NCBI GenBank assembly: GCA_026390575.1 | Contig: JAPLFR010000009.1 | Span: 340,379-404,378 of the forward strand | Direction: 5' to 3' | DNA length: 64,000 nt | Source of the DNA: Ignavibacteriales bacterium | GTDB taxonomy: Bacteria > Bacteroidota > Ignavibacteria > UBA10030 | In this document: positions 15,362 through 24,921 of the stretch, piece by piece | Layout of the letters: each line of letters begins with the position of its first letter | Numbering within the stretch: the stretch's first letter is position 1 | Translations under genes and position numbers: made by a program | Notes under the pieces: model-generated | Databases searched by the model: none | The model's input: the letters and a program-made list of their open reading frames with translations, nothing else | Told to the model about the DNA's origin: nothing

Positions 15362-16966
15362 TTAGTGTTCCATTCCTGTAATCGGTTCGCGGCTCTCTTT
15401 TGTCCATGACATGGCAAAGAAGAAAACAGCCAATGCGAGATATGCCGCAGTGAATTGATAGGGAACCTGTCTTGCTAATCCATCAAGTGTCCATGGCAGA
15501 TACATGACACCATCGGGCATGGCAGAATGTATAATACCGAAGAACGCGAGCACAGCAAGCACAACGAGATAGATGGAGGAGCTTCGCAATTTCCGATCAA
15601 TCAATTCTGCAAGAAATGCTCCCCATAACATTCCCGTGACGATGAATCCATTGCCGAGTGCAACGATGACCAGCATTTCCGGCAGCGCTTTACCGGGAAG
15701 CGTCATCAACTTATTAAATGTTTCAGGAAGTACGGCGTCCGGGTTTCCCAACTTTATAGCGAGTAACCGGGCGATGGTGGGAAAGAATGCAAACGCTACT
15801 GCCGGTGCATGCCGAGCCGGACATGCCTGGAATGATTGTGCGATGATATCAAATGCGACAAAAATAAGGATCGGCGCCAGGACTGCCCGCGGAATTAATT
15901 CAACGATAAATGATACGTATCCGAATATGCCGCCTAATCCAATAAAGATACCGGTAAGCAATGTATAGCCGGAGCGTGAACCCATGTGTTTGTATGCCGG
16001 CTGTCCGATGTAGGGAGTTGACTGTGCCACGCCACCGCAAATTCCAGCGATAAGTGTCGCAAATGCCTCTGTAAGAAGAATGTCGCGTGTTTTATAATCA
16101 TCTCCTGCAACGCGGGCGCTTTCCGTAACGTTAATTCCGCCGACAACAGTTAAAATGCCGAACGGAATTGCTATGGGTAGATATTTTAATGCAGGACCAA
16201 GGCCTTTGATGAAATCCAATGTCGGCAAAGGAAGACCGAAATGAAGTTCAGCAGGAGGCGGACCGACGTATGTTCCGCCGATAATTCCCGAAGGGCCGAG
16301 TGAATAATAGAGTAAGGTTCCAATGGCAACGGATGCAAGCACTCCCGGGATTTTAAATGGCAGTTTGATTCCAGCAACCAAGGTATAGAATATCAGACCA
16401 AGTGCGATGAGTCCAACAAGCGGCATACCGAAGATATCGATTAGCGGTGTCATCGCAATGAGTCCGAGTCCGATGCCTGCAAGTGAACCAAGGAGTCCTG
16501 CTTGTGGGACTATTTTTTGCACCCAACTTCCAAAAAAAGAAAATACTACTTTCACTAATCCCATAAAAACCATTGTTGCCATACCGATGTACCAAGTCAT
16601 CATTGCGGCGTCGCGTTCTGGAATTCCTTCTGCCTTCAATCCGATAAAAGCGGGGCCAAGAACGACAAGCGCAATACCAATGGTCGATGGTGTATCAAGT
16701 CCAAGGGGCATTGCTGTGACTTTCGTGTTGCCGGTTTTCTTCGCGAGCCGAAATGCCATCCATGTATAGATAAGATCGCCGAACAAGACACCGAAGGCAG
16801 TTCCAGGAAACATCCGCGTGTAGACAATGTCTGCGGGATATTTGAAAACGAAAATGAGAATACCGGCGAGAAAAGAGAGAACGGTCAGGTTGTCGAACAT
16901 GAGGCCGAAGAAACCGTTCCAGTCTCCGAGTACAAACCATTTATACTTTTTCTGGTTGTCGTTCAT
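15362..16966 (-). CDS. NCS2/AzgA-type purine or pyrimidine permease
   Basis: The product has 534 residues with about 12-14 hydrophobic segments. GDWNGFFGLMFDN at the N-terminus, PGTAFGVLFGD, and the conserved GGINVTESARVAGDDY region, followed by GGVAQSTPYIGQPAY, place it with xanthine/uracil and AzgA-like permeases. It would import a nucleobase with protons across the inner membrane. It starts at ATG 16966 with AAGGATCG upstream. The nucleoside transporter gene ends 29 bases upstream, so the two form a purine/pyrimidine salvage pair. The exact substrate cannot be read from the sequence. Confidence 0.8.
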   Translation of the reverse strand: MNDNQKKYKWFVLGDWNGFFGLMFDNLTVLSFLAGILIFVFKYPADIVYTRMFPGTAFGVLFGDLIYTWMAFRLAKKTGNTKVTAMPLGLDTPSTIGIALVVLGPAFIGLKAEGIPERDAAMMTWYIGMATMVFMGLVKVVFSFFGSWVQKIVPQAGLLGSLAGIGLGLIAMTPLIDIFGMPLVGLIALGLIFYTLVAGIKLPFKIPGVLASVAIGTLLYYSLGPSGIIGGTYVGPPPAELHFGLPLPTLDFIKGLGPALKYLPIAIPFGILTVVGGINVTESARVAGDDYKTRDILLTEAFATLIAGICGGVAQSTPYIGQPAYKHMGSRSGYTLLTGIFIGLGGIFGYVSFIVELIPRAVLAPILIFVAFDIIAQSFQACPARHAPAVAFAFFPTIARLLAIKLGNPDAVLPETFNKLMTLPGKALPEMLVIVALGNGFIVTGMLWGAFLAELIDRKLRSSSIYLVVLAVLAFFGIIHSAMPDGVMYLPWTLDGLARQVPYQFTAAYLALAVFFFAMSWTKESREPITGMEH

Positions 16967-16995
16967 AGGGCGATCCTTGAATAATACATACAGAA

Positions 16996-18324
16996 TTAGT
17001 TTGCGAGAAGTCCTGCGATTGAAGCGGTCATCCATGTTGCGATTGTTCCGCCGAGCAATGATTTCATACCGAGTTTGGCGATGTCGCCTCGGCGGTTTTC
17101 AGCCAGAGGGCTCAATCCACCGATTTGAATTGCAATGGATGAAAAGTTTGCAAACCCGCAAAGCGCATACGTTGCGATCACAATTGCTTTTGGCGAGAGC
17201 ATTCCTGCCGAGATCATGTCGGTCATTCGCAAGTAGGCTACGAATTCGTTCACGACCAGTTTGATACCCATCAGGCTGCCGACATTGAGTGAATCATGCC
17301 ACGGCACTCCGATGGTAAATGCGATAAATTGGAACACGAGTCCGAAAAGGAGTTCGAGTGAAAGTTTCTGCTGGAACTGTGCCTGGCAAACTGCATTCAA
17401 GCCTGATACATCTCCAACGTACCCAAGCAATGCATTGATGAGCGCAATGATAGCGATGAATGCAATAAGCATTCCGCCGACATTGAGCGCGAGACGCACG
17501 CCATCACCAGCACCGCCTGCTGCAGCTTCGATAACATTGGAGTGAGTTCGCTCGATTTTGACTCGTACAGTTCCCATCGTCAACGGCGTGTCTGTTTCCG
17601 GCATCAGCATTTTCGCAACAACCATCGTTGCAGGGGCCGCCATAATACTTGCCGCGAGAAGGTGGCCGGCAAAATAAACCTGCGATGCATCAACAGATAA
17701 TCCGGAGGCTTTTGCGTATGCAATACCAAGCATTTGCATATACGCTGCAAGGACTCCACCGGCAATATGCGCCATACCGCTGGTCATAATGGTGAAGAGT
17801 TCGGAATTTGTTAGTGTTGAAAGATAGGGACGAATGACGAGCGGCGCTTCAGTTTGTCCAATAAATGTATTTGCAGCGACATCAAGTGATTCGGCACCAC
17901 TGGTTCCTAATAAGCGTAACATCACATATGCAATCCCTTGCACAATGCGTTGCATAATGCCGAGATAATACATAACGCTCATGAAGCATGCAAAGAAAAT
18001 AATGGTCGGCAATACTTGGAAAGCGAATATCATACCGAGGCTTCCAGGCGTGCCGGGACCTTTTGCCAGAGCGCCGAAAACGAATTGCGCCCCATTACTT
18101 GCGAAGCTAAAGAGCCACACGAAGAATTGACTGCAATAGTTGAAGATCTCCCTTCCAATATCGGTCTTAACCACGATAAACGCGAAAGCGAATTGAAGCA
18201 CGATGCCTGTGCCAACAAGTCTCCAATTGATCTTCTTCTTATTATTTGAGAAAAGGTATGCAAGCGCCGTGATGATAGTAAGGCCAAAGAGCCCGCGAAG
18301 GATTGATTCGAGATTCATATTCAT
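16996..18324 (-). CDS. nupC: Concentrative nucleoside transporter (NupC/CNT family)
   Basis: The product has 442 residues with about ten hydrophobic segments. The CNT signature FIGQTEAPLVIRPYL and the following SGMAHIAGGVLAAYMQM are intact, as is FANFSSIAIQIGGLSP near the C-terminus. These motifs bind nucleoside and sodium in the family. The protein should import nucleosides using a cation gradient. It is the first gene of the operon nupC-permease-plsC. The start is ATG 18324, with a second in-frame ATG two codons later. The upstream 18325-18650 is the likely promoter region. Confidence 0.9.
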   Translation of the reverse strand: MNMNLESILRGLFGLTIITALAYLFSNNKKKINWRLVGTGIVLQFAFAFIVVKTDIGREIFNYCSQFFVWLFSFASNGAQFVFGALAKGPGTPGSLGMIFAFQVLPTIIFFACFMSVMYYLGIMQRIVQGIAYVMLRLLGTSGAESLDVAANTFIGQTEAPLVIRPYLSTLTNSELFTIMTSGMAHIAGGVLAAYMQMLGIAYAKASGLSVDASQVYFAGHLLAASIMAAPATMVVAKMLMPETDTPLTMGTVRVKIERTHSNVIEAAAGGAGDGVRLALNVGGMLIAFIAIIALINALLGYVGDVSGLNAVCQAQFQQKLSLELLFGLVFQFIAFTIGVPWHDSLNVGSLMGIKLVVNEFVAYLRMTDMISAGMLSPKAIVIATYALCGFANFSSIAIQIGGLSPLAENRRGDIAKLGMKSLLGGTIATWMTASIAGLLAN

Positions 18325-18652
18325 CCTATTCTATAGGAAAAATCTGTAAAACAATTTGCAGAAATATAAGAAACTTTCTCTATCATTCCAGCGAAATATC
18401 CCATGATCATCAGGAATATCCCAGAAATCTATCTGTGTTTAATTGAGGATTTCCATAAGCTCTATGAATGTTTTATATGACATGCTTCCATTTTGGATTT
18501 CTTATTGCTTCTTTTCGAGAATGAAGAAATTAATGTGACAAAATCAATTTTGACTAGTATCGATTGCTACCTAAAAAAGAAGGAATCGAAAGGAAAGCTT
18601 AGATTGGCTTTTCAAGGGGATGGAGTAGTTGAATTGGACTGGGATAAAAAGC
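18325..18652. other. Intergenic region upstream of nupC
   Basis: About 330 bases without a convincing gene. A plus-strand frame from a TTG at 18493 runs into the tRNA terminator and has no family resemblance. The segment next to nupC should contain its promoter, but no clear box pair stands out. Confidence 0.4.
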
Positions 18653-18680
18653 AAAAAGTCGAAACCGCTGTTTCGACTTT
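18653..18680 (-). terminator. Terminator downstream of tRNA-Asn
   Basis: Read on the minus strand, AAAGTCGAAAC, loop AGCG and GTTTCGACTTT form a perfect 11-bp stem followed by TT and G, ten bases after the tRNA 3' end. It should stop transcription of the tRNA gene. Confidence 0.8.
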
Positions 18681-18690
18681 CTACCTTCCT

Positions 18691-18765
18691 TGGCTCCGCG
18701 AGTAGGACTCGAACCTACAACCCTGCGGTTAACAGCCGCATGCTCTACCATTGAGCTATCGCGGA
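18691..18765 (-). tRNA. tRNA-Asn (GTT)
   Basis: Read on the minus strand, the acceptor TCCGCGA pairs perfectly with TCGCGGA. The D arm is GCTC with GAGC around AATGGTA. The anticodon arm TGCGG, loop CTGTTAA, CCGCA gives anticodon GTT. The T arm is GTAGG, TTCGAGT, CCTAC. The discriminator G and an encoded CCA follow. All arms pair, so this is a functional asparagine tRNA. Confidence 0.95.
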
Positions 18766-18837
18766 ATTTTGTGAACGATGAAATCCAATTCCATCATCCA
18801 CTAAACAACGCTTATCTAAAAGAACTTCACACTATTT

Positions 18838-18956
18838 TCGAACCTACGTCCCGACTTCGTCGATATAATAGCCGCATGTTGAGAACCGACACTAAAGGTG
18901 GCGGCTCGAAATCCCGCAGTTGTTTTGCGGGACTCTACCATTGAGCTATCGCGGAA
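18838..18956 (-). pseudogene. tRNA-Asn-derived sequence with two hairpin insertions
   Basis: Three blocks of the functional neighbour recur in the right order: the 5' half with acceptor and D arm (minus strand from 18956 to 18933), GCATGCGGC-like sequence at 18871-18878, and the T-arm start GTAGGTTCGA at 18847-18838. Between the first two is a 54-base insert containing TCCCGCA and TGCGGGA, which starts two bases after the GTAG of the D loop. Between the last two, the anticodon 3' side is replaced by sequence holding the CGAC/GTCG hairpin. No acceptor 3' strand is present, so it cannot be a tRNA. Confidence 0.7.
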
Positions 18957-19126
18957 TCACATCACTAAAAAACTCATCACTGCTGATGAGCTTTACCTAA
19001 ATATATCTCCAATTCTTCGGAAAGTCAAGATGAGTATTCCAAATTTCGTGCGTTGACTTTCCTTCCATTTCGGGGTATATTGACGCAGAAAGTTATTTTC
19101 GAACAAAAAACTTAGGAGATATCGAA

Positions 19127-19471
19127 ATGTTTAAAGGCGGCATGCCGAATATGCAGCAGATGATGAAGCAAGTGCAGAAAATGCAGGAGAAGATGGATCA
19201 AGTTCAGGCAGAGCTTGAAAATAAAACTGTGACTGCCGAAGCCGGCGGAGGTATGGTGAAAGTAACTTCCAACGGCAAACAGCATATCATGAAAATTGAA
19301 ATTGAAAAGGAAGTTATAAATCCGGATGAGAAAGAGATGCTGGAAGACTTAGTTTTGGCAGCTGTCAATCAAGCGCTGGAACGATCAACTGCAATGGCGG
19401 CGGAAGAAATGCAAAAAGCGACCGGTGGAATGATGCCCAATATTCCCGGTATGAAGCTTCCAGGTTTTTAA
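19127..19471 (+). CDS. ebfC: YbaB/EbfC nucleoid-associated protein
   Basis: The product has 114 residues, the usual length. The Met/Gln/Lys-rich N-terminal helix ([20 protein letters not shown]) and the core [18 protein letters not shown] are typical. It forms a tweezer-like dimer that binds DNA and compacts or marks the nucleoid (family knowledge). The ATG at 19127 has AGGAG ten bases upstream. It is followed by recR, an arrangement conserved in many bacteria, with a perfect hairpin in the short gap. Confidence 0.95.
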   Translation: MFKGGMPNMQQMMKQVQKMQEKMDQVQAELENKTVTAEAGGGMVKVTSNGKQHIMKIEIEKEVINPDEKEMLEDLVLAAVNQALERSTAMAAEEMQKATGGMMPNIPGMKLPGF

Positions 19472-19475
19472 TAAG

Positions 19476-19504
19476 ATTCCCGAAGTCTTTGAGACTTCGG
19501 GAAT
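19476..19504. repeat. Perfect 13-bp hairpin between ebfC and recR
   Basis: ATTCCCGAAGTCT (19476-19488) and AGACTTCGGGAAT (19492-19504) pair without mismatch around TTG. No T run follows and recR starts 19 bases later, so it is more like an inserted palindrome than a terminator, though it may tune recR expression. Confidence 0.7.
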
Positions 19505-19522
19505 CTGTATGGAAAGAATATA

Positions 19523-20122
19523 ATGTTTTATACAGCTGAATCAATTGAACAACTTGCAGAACAATTTGCACAGCTTCCCGGTATAGGGAGAAAGACTGCG
19601 CAACGTCTTGCGCTCTATGTACTCAAAATGTCGCGTGATGAAGTCGTTACGATGGCAAAAGCATTGGTGAATGTGAAAGATAAAGTACGGTATTGTACTA
19701 TCTGCTCAAACATCACGGAAACCGATCCGTGCGCAATCTGCTCGAATCCTAAACGAGAACGATCATTCATCTGCATTGTAGAAGAGCCCCACGATGTTCT
19801 TGCCATTGAAAAAACAAATGAATTTAAGGGTTTATACCACGTTTTGGGTGGAGCGCTTTCGCCGCTTGACGGCATTGGTCCTGAAGAATTAAAGATTAAA
19901 GAATTACTCCAGCGTCTTTCTTCTTCACCAATCGAAGAAATTATCTTGGCGCTGAATCCAAATGTGGAAGGAGAAACTACAACACTCTATCTTTCCCGAT
20001 TGTTGAAACCCCTGGGAATAAAAGTAACGCGTATTGCACGCGGGTTGCCGGTAGGTTCTGATCTCGAATTTGCAGATGAAGCGACTCTCTCCAGAGCATT
20101 TGAAGGGCGTATTGCGGTGTGA
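19523..20122 (+). CDS. recR: Recombination mediator RecR
   Basis: The product has 199 residues, full length. Helix-hairpin-helix [13 protein letters not shown] is at 18-30, the four-cysteine zinc finger CTIC...CAIC at about 58-73, and the Toprim domain begins [12 protein letters not shown]. The C-terminal Walker-like [12 protein letters not shown] is present. RecR with RecO loads RecA onto SSB-coated gaps. The stop codon is 11 bases upstream of a lipoprotein gene. Confidence 0.97.
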   Translation: MFYTAESIEQLAEQFAQLPGIGRKTAQRLALYVLKMSRDEVVTMAKALVNVKDKVRYCTICSNITETDPCAICSNPKRERSFICIVEEPHDVLAIEKTNEFKGLYHVLGGALSPLDGIGPEELKIKELLQRLSSSPIEEIILALNPNVEGETTTLYLSRLLKPLGIKVTRIARGLPVGSDLEFADEATLSRAFEGRIAV

Positions 20123-20132
20123 AGGAACTTTG

Positions 20133-20714
20133 ATGCCGCGCAGTCTCGATATAGCTCTTGGCATAGCGTTCTGTTTCAATTTGATGTCCTGCGATTTGTT
20201 CAAAACGAGAACACCGGCAGAACCGTCACAACAGAGTTCGAATTATATTCCACCCACAGATGCATCGCTCGTATTGCAGAATATGGTAAACGCGTTCCAA
20301 GACCGTGATGCTGTCAACTATAGCAAATCATTTTCCGAAACGTCATTTAGTTTTGAACCAGCGACAAGTGCTCGTACCAGATATGGCGGCGAATTAATGA
20401 ACTGGGACAAAACAAAAGAGCAGCAATATTTTGAAAACGTGAAGAATAGTCTTCAACAAAACACGAATGTGACTCTGGAATTTGTACCGATGACATCAAC
20501 GAATTTTCCAGATTCTTGTGAAATCGGAACTGCGTATCATCTGAATGTTCCACATACAAGGTCGGCCGTGGCAAAAGTTTTTTCGGGGCAATCACAATTC
20601 ACGATTATTCGTGATCCGCAGATTGGATATTGGTACATTAGGCGGTGGGTGGATATTGGAGTGAATCCTTCTGATTCGACTTGGAGCGATTTGAAAGGAG
20701 CTTTTGCACGATAG
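20133..20714 (+). CDS. Small lipoprotein, NTF2-like fold suspected
   Basis: The product has 193 residues from ATG 20133, with AAGGA seven bases upstream. A short signal peptide ends in NLMSC, giving a lipid-anchored Cys at about residue 20. The mature part alternates helices and strands (LVLQNMVNAFQDRDAVNYSK, then SFSFEPA) in the manner of NTF2/SnoaL folds. The neighbour at 20839-21348 has the same plan (IFQNLKYAYTLRDTSIYGQL, then FTFVYHD) at low identity, so the two are probably ancient paralogs. The function is unknown; the substrate pocket seen in related folds is not identifiable here. Confidence 0.6.
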   Translation: MPRSLDIALGIAFCFNLMSCDLFKTRTPAEPSQQSSNYIPPTDASLVLQNMVNAFQDRDAVNYSKSFSETSFSFEPATSARTRYGGELMNWDKTKEQQYFENVKNSLQQNTNVTLEFVPMTSTNFPDSCEIGTAYHLNVPHTRSAVAKVFSGQSQFTIIRDPQIGYWYIRRWVDIGVNPSDSTWSDLKGAFAR

Positions 20715-20838
20715 CATGGTGGATCGATGATTCGTACTTCAACAAGTATAGATTCGGAACCGGAGCTTGAAGTTTTTGATTTCATGGAAAAGTGCCGACT
20801 TCTTTCTGCGTGCGTACGCTCTGACGGCTAAAACCTCA

Positions 20839-21348
20839 ATGAAAATCATTATTATCTCCATACCGTTCATCTTGTTGCTCGTTGGCTGTAATCCATTTGC
20901 GCCAGGGTTGGATAATTCTTCCGATGGAACATCGAAAATCCTGAGTGATCAAAAAACGTCCGACGGAATATTTCAAAATCTTAAATATGCTTACACTCTT
21001 CGCGATACATCAATTTATGGGCAACTTCTTGACGGTAACTTTACATTTGTGTATCACGATTATGACAGGAGTGTTGATGTGACATGGGGAAGAGATGAGG
21101 AGATGCGAACAGCATGGGGACTGTTCCAGAATGCGCAGCGATTAGATATCTTATGGAACGACATTGTATCGTCTTCAGTTGATTCGACAAATACAAAAGT
21201 GATGATCAAACGAGGATTCAATCTCACGGTTACGTTTAATCCGAGCGATATTATTTATGTCAACGGATATGCGAATCTCACATTGGAACGCATGCGAGTG
21301 CAGGATCCGTGGATGATTGTCCGATGGAATGATGAATCCAATAATTAA
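20839..21348 (+). CDS. Small lipoprotein, paralog of the upstream gene
   Basis: The product has 169 residues from ATG 20839. The signal peptide IIIISIPFILLLVGC ends in a lipobox with Cys17. The mature domain resembles the preceding lipoprotein in helix-strand order and in the F-Q-N...R-D start. A reading from 20767 would add 24 residues lacking signal character. It lies between the first lipoprotein and pheA on the same strand, 15 bases before the pheA start. No catalytic motif is visible. Confidence 0.6.
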   Translation: MKIIIISIPFILLLVGCNPFAPGLDNSSDGTSKILSDQKTSDGIFQNLKYAYTLRDTSIYGQLLDGNFTFVYHDYDRSVDVTWGRDEEMRTAWGLFQNAQRLDILWNDIVSSSVDSTNTKVMIKRGFNLTVTFNPSDIIYVNGYANLTLERMRVQDPWMIVRWNDESNN

Positions 21349-21366
21349 TTTGGAAAGGCAGACGTG

Positions 21367-22206
21367 ATGATTGCATATCAAGGTGAACCGGGTGCATTCA
21401 GTGAGCAAGCGGCGCGTACATTCTTTGGTGCCCATGCCAACTTGAAACCGCTGCCTGCTTTTTCCGATGTTTTTGCGGATGCCGAACGCCATGCCGCGGG
21501 TTTTGGCATTGTACCGATTGAAAATTCACTCTTCGGTAGTATTCATCAAGTGTACGATCTTCTTCTGAAGCATAAGCTTTTTATCATCGGAGAAGTAAAA
21601 CTCCGTATTGAATTACATCTCATGGCGCTGCCAAAAACCAAACGGAACAGTGTCCGCACAATCTACTCACAATTGCAGGCGATCGGTCAATGCGAAAACT
21701 TTCTTAGCACACTCAAACATGTGAAAGTAGAAGCAGTGCATGATACCGCGGCGGCGGCCCGGTTCATTCAGGAACGGAAACGCAACGATGCAGCGGCTAT
21801 CGCCAGCGAGCAGGCAGCGCAGGTACACGGACTGCATATTTTGAAACGAAACGTTGAGAGTAATCATCGCAATTTCACGCGCTTCATTGCGCTTTCGCGA
21901 AAACCAATTCAACCGTTTGGCAACGTGAAGACGTCGCTCGTCTTTGCAGTAAAGGATATTCCCGGTGCACTCTTCAAAGCGCTTGCAGTATTTGCACTGC
22001 GGGACATTAATCTCCTGAAGATTGAATCACGCCCGATCATCGGCAAACCGTGGGAATATCTCTTCTACTTAGATGTGGAGGGAATACCTGCTCGTGATCC
22101 GCTGCGGCAGGCATTACATCATTTGGAAGAAGTGTGTACTTTTGTACGTGTGCTGGGCAGTTACCAGCCGTTCGACGACTCCGTTATATCACGCCACAGG
22201 AAGTGA
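21367..22206 (+). CDS. pheA: Prephenate dehydratase
   Basis: The product has 279 residues. The periplasmic-binding-like catalytic domain starts IAYQGEPGAFSEQAA and contains GIVPIENSLFGSI and the active-site triad NFTRF with its Thr. A C-terminal ACT domain follows, with GALFKALAVFALRDINLLKIESRP, the phenylalanine-binding motif. It converts prephenate to phenylpyruvate in phenylalanine synthesis and should be feedback-inhibited by Phe. There is no fused chorismate mutase. A GTG one codon upstream could also start it. ftsX begins 7 bases downstream. Confidence 0.95.
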   Translation: MIAYQGEPGAFSEQAARTFFGAHANLKPLPAFSDVFADAERHAAGFGIVPIENSLFGSIHQVYDLLLKHKLFIIGEVKLRIELHLMALPKTKRNSVRTIYSQLQAIGQCENFLSTLKHVKVEAVHDTAAAARFIQERKRNDAAAIASEQAAQVHGLHILKRNVESNHRNFTRFIALSRKPIQPFGNVKTSLVFAVKDIPGALFKALAVFALRDINLLKIESRPIIGKPWEYLFYLDVEGIPARDPLRQALHHLEEVCTFVRVLGSYQPFDDSVISRHRK

Positions 22207-22213
22207 GAACAAT

Positions 22214-23092
22214 ATGCAACTCGGATATGTTGTAAAAGAAGGATTTTCAGGTTTCCAACGCGCCAAGCTTTCGATGTTTGCCGCTGTCTTCACGATTTGC
22301 GTGTCTCTTTTACTACTGAGTTTTTTTGCCATTCTTTTTTTAAATGTGAATGATTTGGTAAAATCCCTTCGCGAACGAGTGGAGATGGAAGCCTTTCTGA
22401 ATGAACAAGTTTCCAACGATCAGCTCATTGAAGTAAAAGGCCAAGTAGAGATGCTGGACGGTGTGCGCGAGGTTCGGTACGTTTCAAAAGAAGAAGCAGC
22501 GAAAATATTCAATGAAGAGTTCGGCGAGGATATTTACAAAGTGTTGAATTTCAACCCGCTGCCGGCGTCTCTGAAAATATTCTTAAAAGACGGCTACAAA
22601 ACTGCAAAACATGCAGAGGGTATTGCCAATCAAATACGATCCATCAAAGGCGTGGATGATGTCATCTACCGGAAACAATTATTGGAGATGCTGGATCAAC
22701 GCGCGATGCTGTTTCTTTGGATTACACTCGGTGTTGGCATTTTTATTACAATCTCTTCGGTCATTTTAGTAGCGAACACGATACGCCTTGCCATCTATGC
22801 CAAGCGTAAAATTATCCAAACAATGAAACTCATTGGCGCAACACGAACCTTTATCCGTACGCCGTTCTTGCTGGAAGGATTTCTTCAGGGTCTGCTGGGC
22901 GGAGCAATCGCCGCCATAATTATTTTCGCGCTCTTTCAATATCTGGAACAGTGGTTGACTGTCTCGCTTTCAGAGTTTGTCCGTGTTCAGCCTTACTACT
23001 ACGGCGTCATCGTTGGAATCGGTTGCGTTCTGGGATTGCTGGGAAGCATGATTTCCGTTCGTCGATTTATTAGTGAAGGAGTTGGAAATTAA
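22214..23092 (+). CDS. ftsX: Cell-division ABC transporter permease FtsX
   Basis: The product has 292 residues. One membrane segment follows the N-terminal region (about 22-45). An extracytoplasmic domain comes next (about 46-165, with KSLRERVEMEAFLNEQVSND), then three more segments. This is the four-segment FtsX plan. With FtsE it controls peptidoglycan hydrolases at the division site. No ftsE is nearby, so the partner must be encoded elsewhere. The ATG at 22214 is chosen over 22073, which would lie inside pheA. Confidence 0.9.
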   Translation: MQLGYVVKEGFSGFQRAKLSMFAAVFTICVSLLLLSFFAILFLNVNDLVKSLRERVEMEAFLNEQVSNDQLIEVKGQVEMLDGVREVRYVSKEEAAKIFNEEFGEDIYKVLNFNPLPASLKIFLKDGYKTAKHAEGIANQIRSIKGVDDVIYRKQLLEMLDQRAMLFLWITLGVGIFITISSVILVANTIRLAIYAKRKIIQTMKLIGATRTFIRTPFLLEGFLQGLLGGAIAAIIIFALFQYLEQWLTVSLSEFVRVQPYYYGVIVGIGCVLGLLGSMISVRRFISEGVGN

Positions 23093-23731
23093 ACTTCCCT
23101 CCATTTAAGAAAATCAGCATGAACTCCTGATGCTCTTGTTGCTGGGATGCAGTACTATTCTGCGAAGCAAAAAACGGACAGCTTAAAATTGAACTAGTGA
23201 GGATACGTACCTATAGATATTTTTTTAACAAGTGTTTCAAATCTGAAGGTTTAACCTCTCTTCAAAAAATACCTTCCTAGTGCCGATTCTAATAAATGAT
23301 CTTGTATTCCATGCGGCACAGTGCCGCGAAAAAATTGCGATTTCTATGAACGAAACGCAATGCTACTTATTTGAAGCGGTACTAGTACAACTTATCATAC
23401 CTGATAATAGGTCGTTATTAACATAATAATCGGTTTGGAATAAAATAATGACCTGCATTGAATATATTTGGTTCTTTGCATGGTACGGATGTTGTTAAAT
23501 GCTGGTAGTGCACTGGCGAGTATCACGATTTTCAAGTTTACCGCTTGAAGGCTTTTATTCATATCTCCTTTTGATTTCAAGGAGTCTCCTCATGGATATC
23601 CTTTGAAAGGAAAATATTCGCCGTACGAGCTTTTATCCTTTGTTGCATAACTTGCTAGTCCAAAAAAATAAATCACTTCCCAGGTGTAATTGAATGATGA
23701 AAGCTTAATGTTCTTTTGGCAGAAAGATAAT
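23093..23731. other. Gene-free stretch of about 640 bases
   Basis: No frame gives a recognisable protein and no tRNA or clear terminator can be read. The final 90 bases carry the start region of the ROK kinase. CTTTGAAAGG with a facing CCTTTGAAAG-like word near 23605 are weak symmetric elements. I see nothing else. Confidence 0.4.
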
Positions 23732-24748
23732 ATGACGCGGATCGAAGTATCGCTAGGCGTGACTATCGGTGGTACGTATACAGGTTTTGGCTACGTCGAT
23801 AGAAAAGGGAAATGCCTTGCACGTGCGACTATTCCAACTATAGCTTATCAAGCAGCTGAATTATTTTTTGAACGACTCCATGAAGGAGCGAAAACACTTC
23901 TTGGTACAATGCCTGAGAAATGCAAATTAGTCGGAATCGGCGTAAGTGCACCTAACGCTAATTATTATTCAGGAACAATTGAATATCCACCCAATTTGAG
24001 CTGGGAGTATGTAGATGTCCTGGCAGAAATTGGCAAGTATTACAGCGTACCGGTGTTAACAACGAATGATGCGAATGCTATTGCGCTTGGTGAAATGCTG
24101 TTTGGTACTGCCCAGGGTATGAAGAATTTTATTGTGATCACTCTGGGTACAGGACTTGGCAGCGGCATCGTGGCAAATGGTGAATTGATTTGTGGTGCAG
24201 ATGGAAATGCCGGAGAAATAGGCCATACGACAGTCGACTTAAAGGGGCGGGAATGTGGTTGTGGTCGCCGCGGCTGTCTTGAAACATATGTCTCTGCTAC
24301 GGGTATATGCCGAACTGTGCAAGATCTCATTTGCAACACCACTGAGTCAAGCGATCTCCGTTATATCAGTTTCGAGAACTTGACATTTAAAATGATCTAT
24401 GATGCTGCACAACGGGGCGATCGATTGGCACTGGAAGCGTTTGATTACACAGGAAATATTCTTGGAATTAAACTCGCCGACTCTATTGCACATTTAAGCC
24501 CTGAGGCTGTAATTTTCTTTGGTGGTTTGGCTTCGGCAGGCGATCTTCTCTTCATGCCAGCAAAACAATCGATGGAGGAGCATCTCTTCGGTACTTTCAA
24601 GAACAAAGTGAAGTTACTTCCTTCGGGATTAGCCGAGGATCATGCATCCGTCCTTGGGGCGAGTGCATTGATTTGGAATATTTTGAAGACACACACAAGA
24701 ATCTCTGCACGGAAAGAATTACTTACCCGGCATGTCGCAATTCGATGA
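23732..24748 (+). CDS. ROK-family sugar kinase (glucokinase-like)
   Basis: The product has 338 residues from the ATG at 23732; ATG 23708 or TTG 23690 would lengthen it. The phosphate-binding VTIGGTYTGFG is near the N-terminus. LTTNDANAIALGE carries the catalytic Asp, and LGTGLGSGIV is the second ATP loop. GNAGEIGHTTVD is followed by the zinc-binding CGCGRRGCLE typical of ROK proteins. It probably phosphorylates glucose or another hexose with ATP in the cytosol. It stands alone, so no pathway context narrows the substrate; a ROK repressor is unlikely because there is no N-terminal HTH. Confidence 0.9.
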   Translation: MTRIEVSLGVTIGGTYTGFGYVDRKGKCLARATIPTIAYQAAELFFERLHEGAKTLLGTMPEKCKLVGIGVSAPNANYYSGTIEYPPNLSWEYVDVLAEIGKYYSVPVLTTNDANAIALGEMLFGTAQGMKNFIVITLGTGLGSGIVANGELICGADGNAGEIGHTTVDLKGRECGCGRRGCLETYVSATGICRTVQDLICNTTESSDLRYISFENLTFKMIYDAAQRGDRLALEAFDYTGNILGIKLADSIAHLSPEAVIFFGGLASAGDLLFMPAKQSMEEHLFGTFKNKVKLLPSGLAEDHASVLGASALIWNILKTHTRISARKELLTRHVAIR

Positions 24749-24921
24749 CTGTCGGATGTATTCTATAGATCCTATCCGTACGCTTTCCAATTTTGCTTTT
24801 ACTCAAATGAGTCAACTACCTTTTTAAGAGAAGGTGTTGATGTTTATTCATGTGTTCTACCGATGAGAGGCGATCGATGGCGAAATATGTCCGGCTTCGA
24901 TCTGCATAAACCAATTTATGG

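Noticed and set aside
18493..18705. 70-residue plus-strand protein starting with TTG
   Set aside because: It runs through the tRNA terminator into the tRNA and has no recognisable features.
18690..18944. Plus-strand reading frame with PRVGLEPTTLRLTAAC
   Set aside because: It is the antisense translation of the tRNA-Asn gene and its broken copy; such strings are a known artefact.
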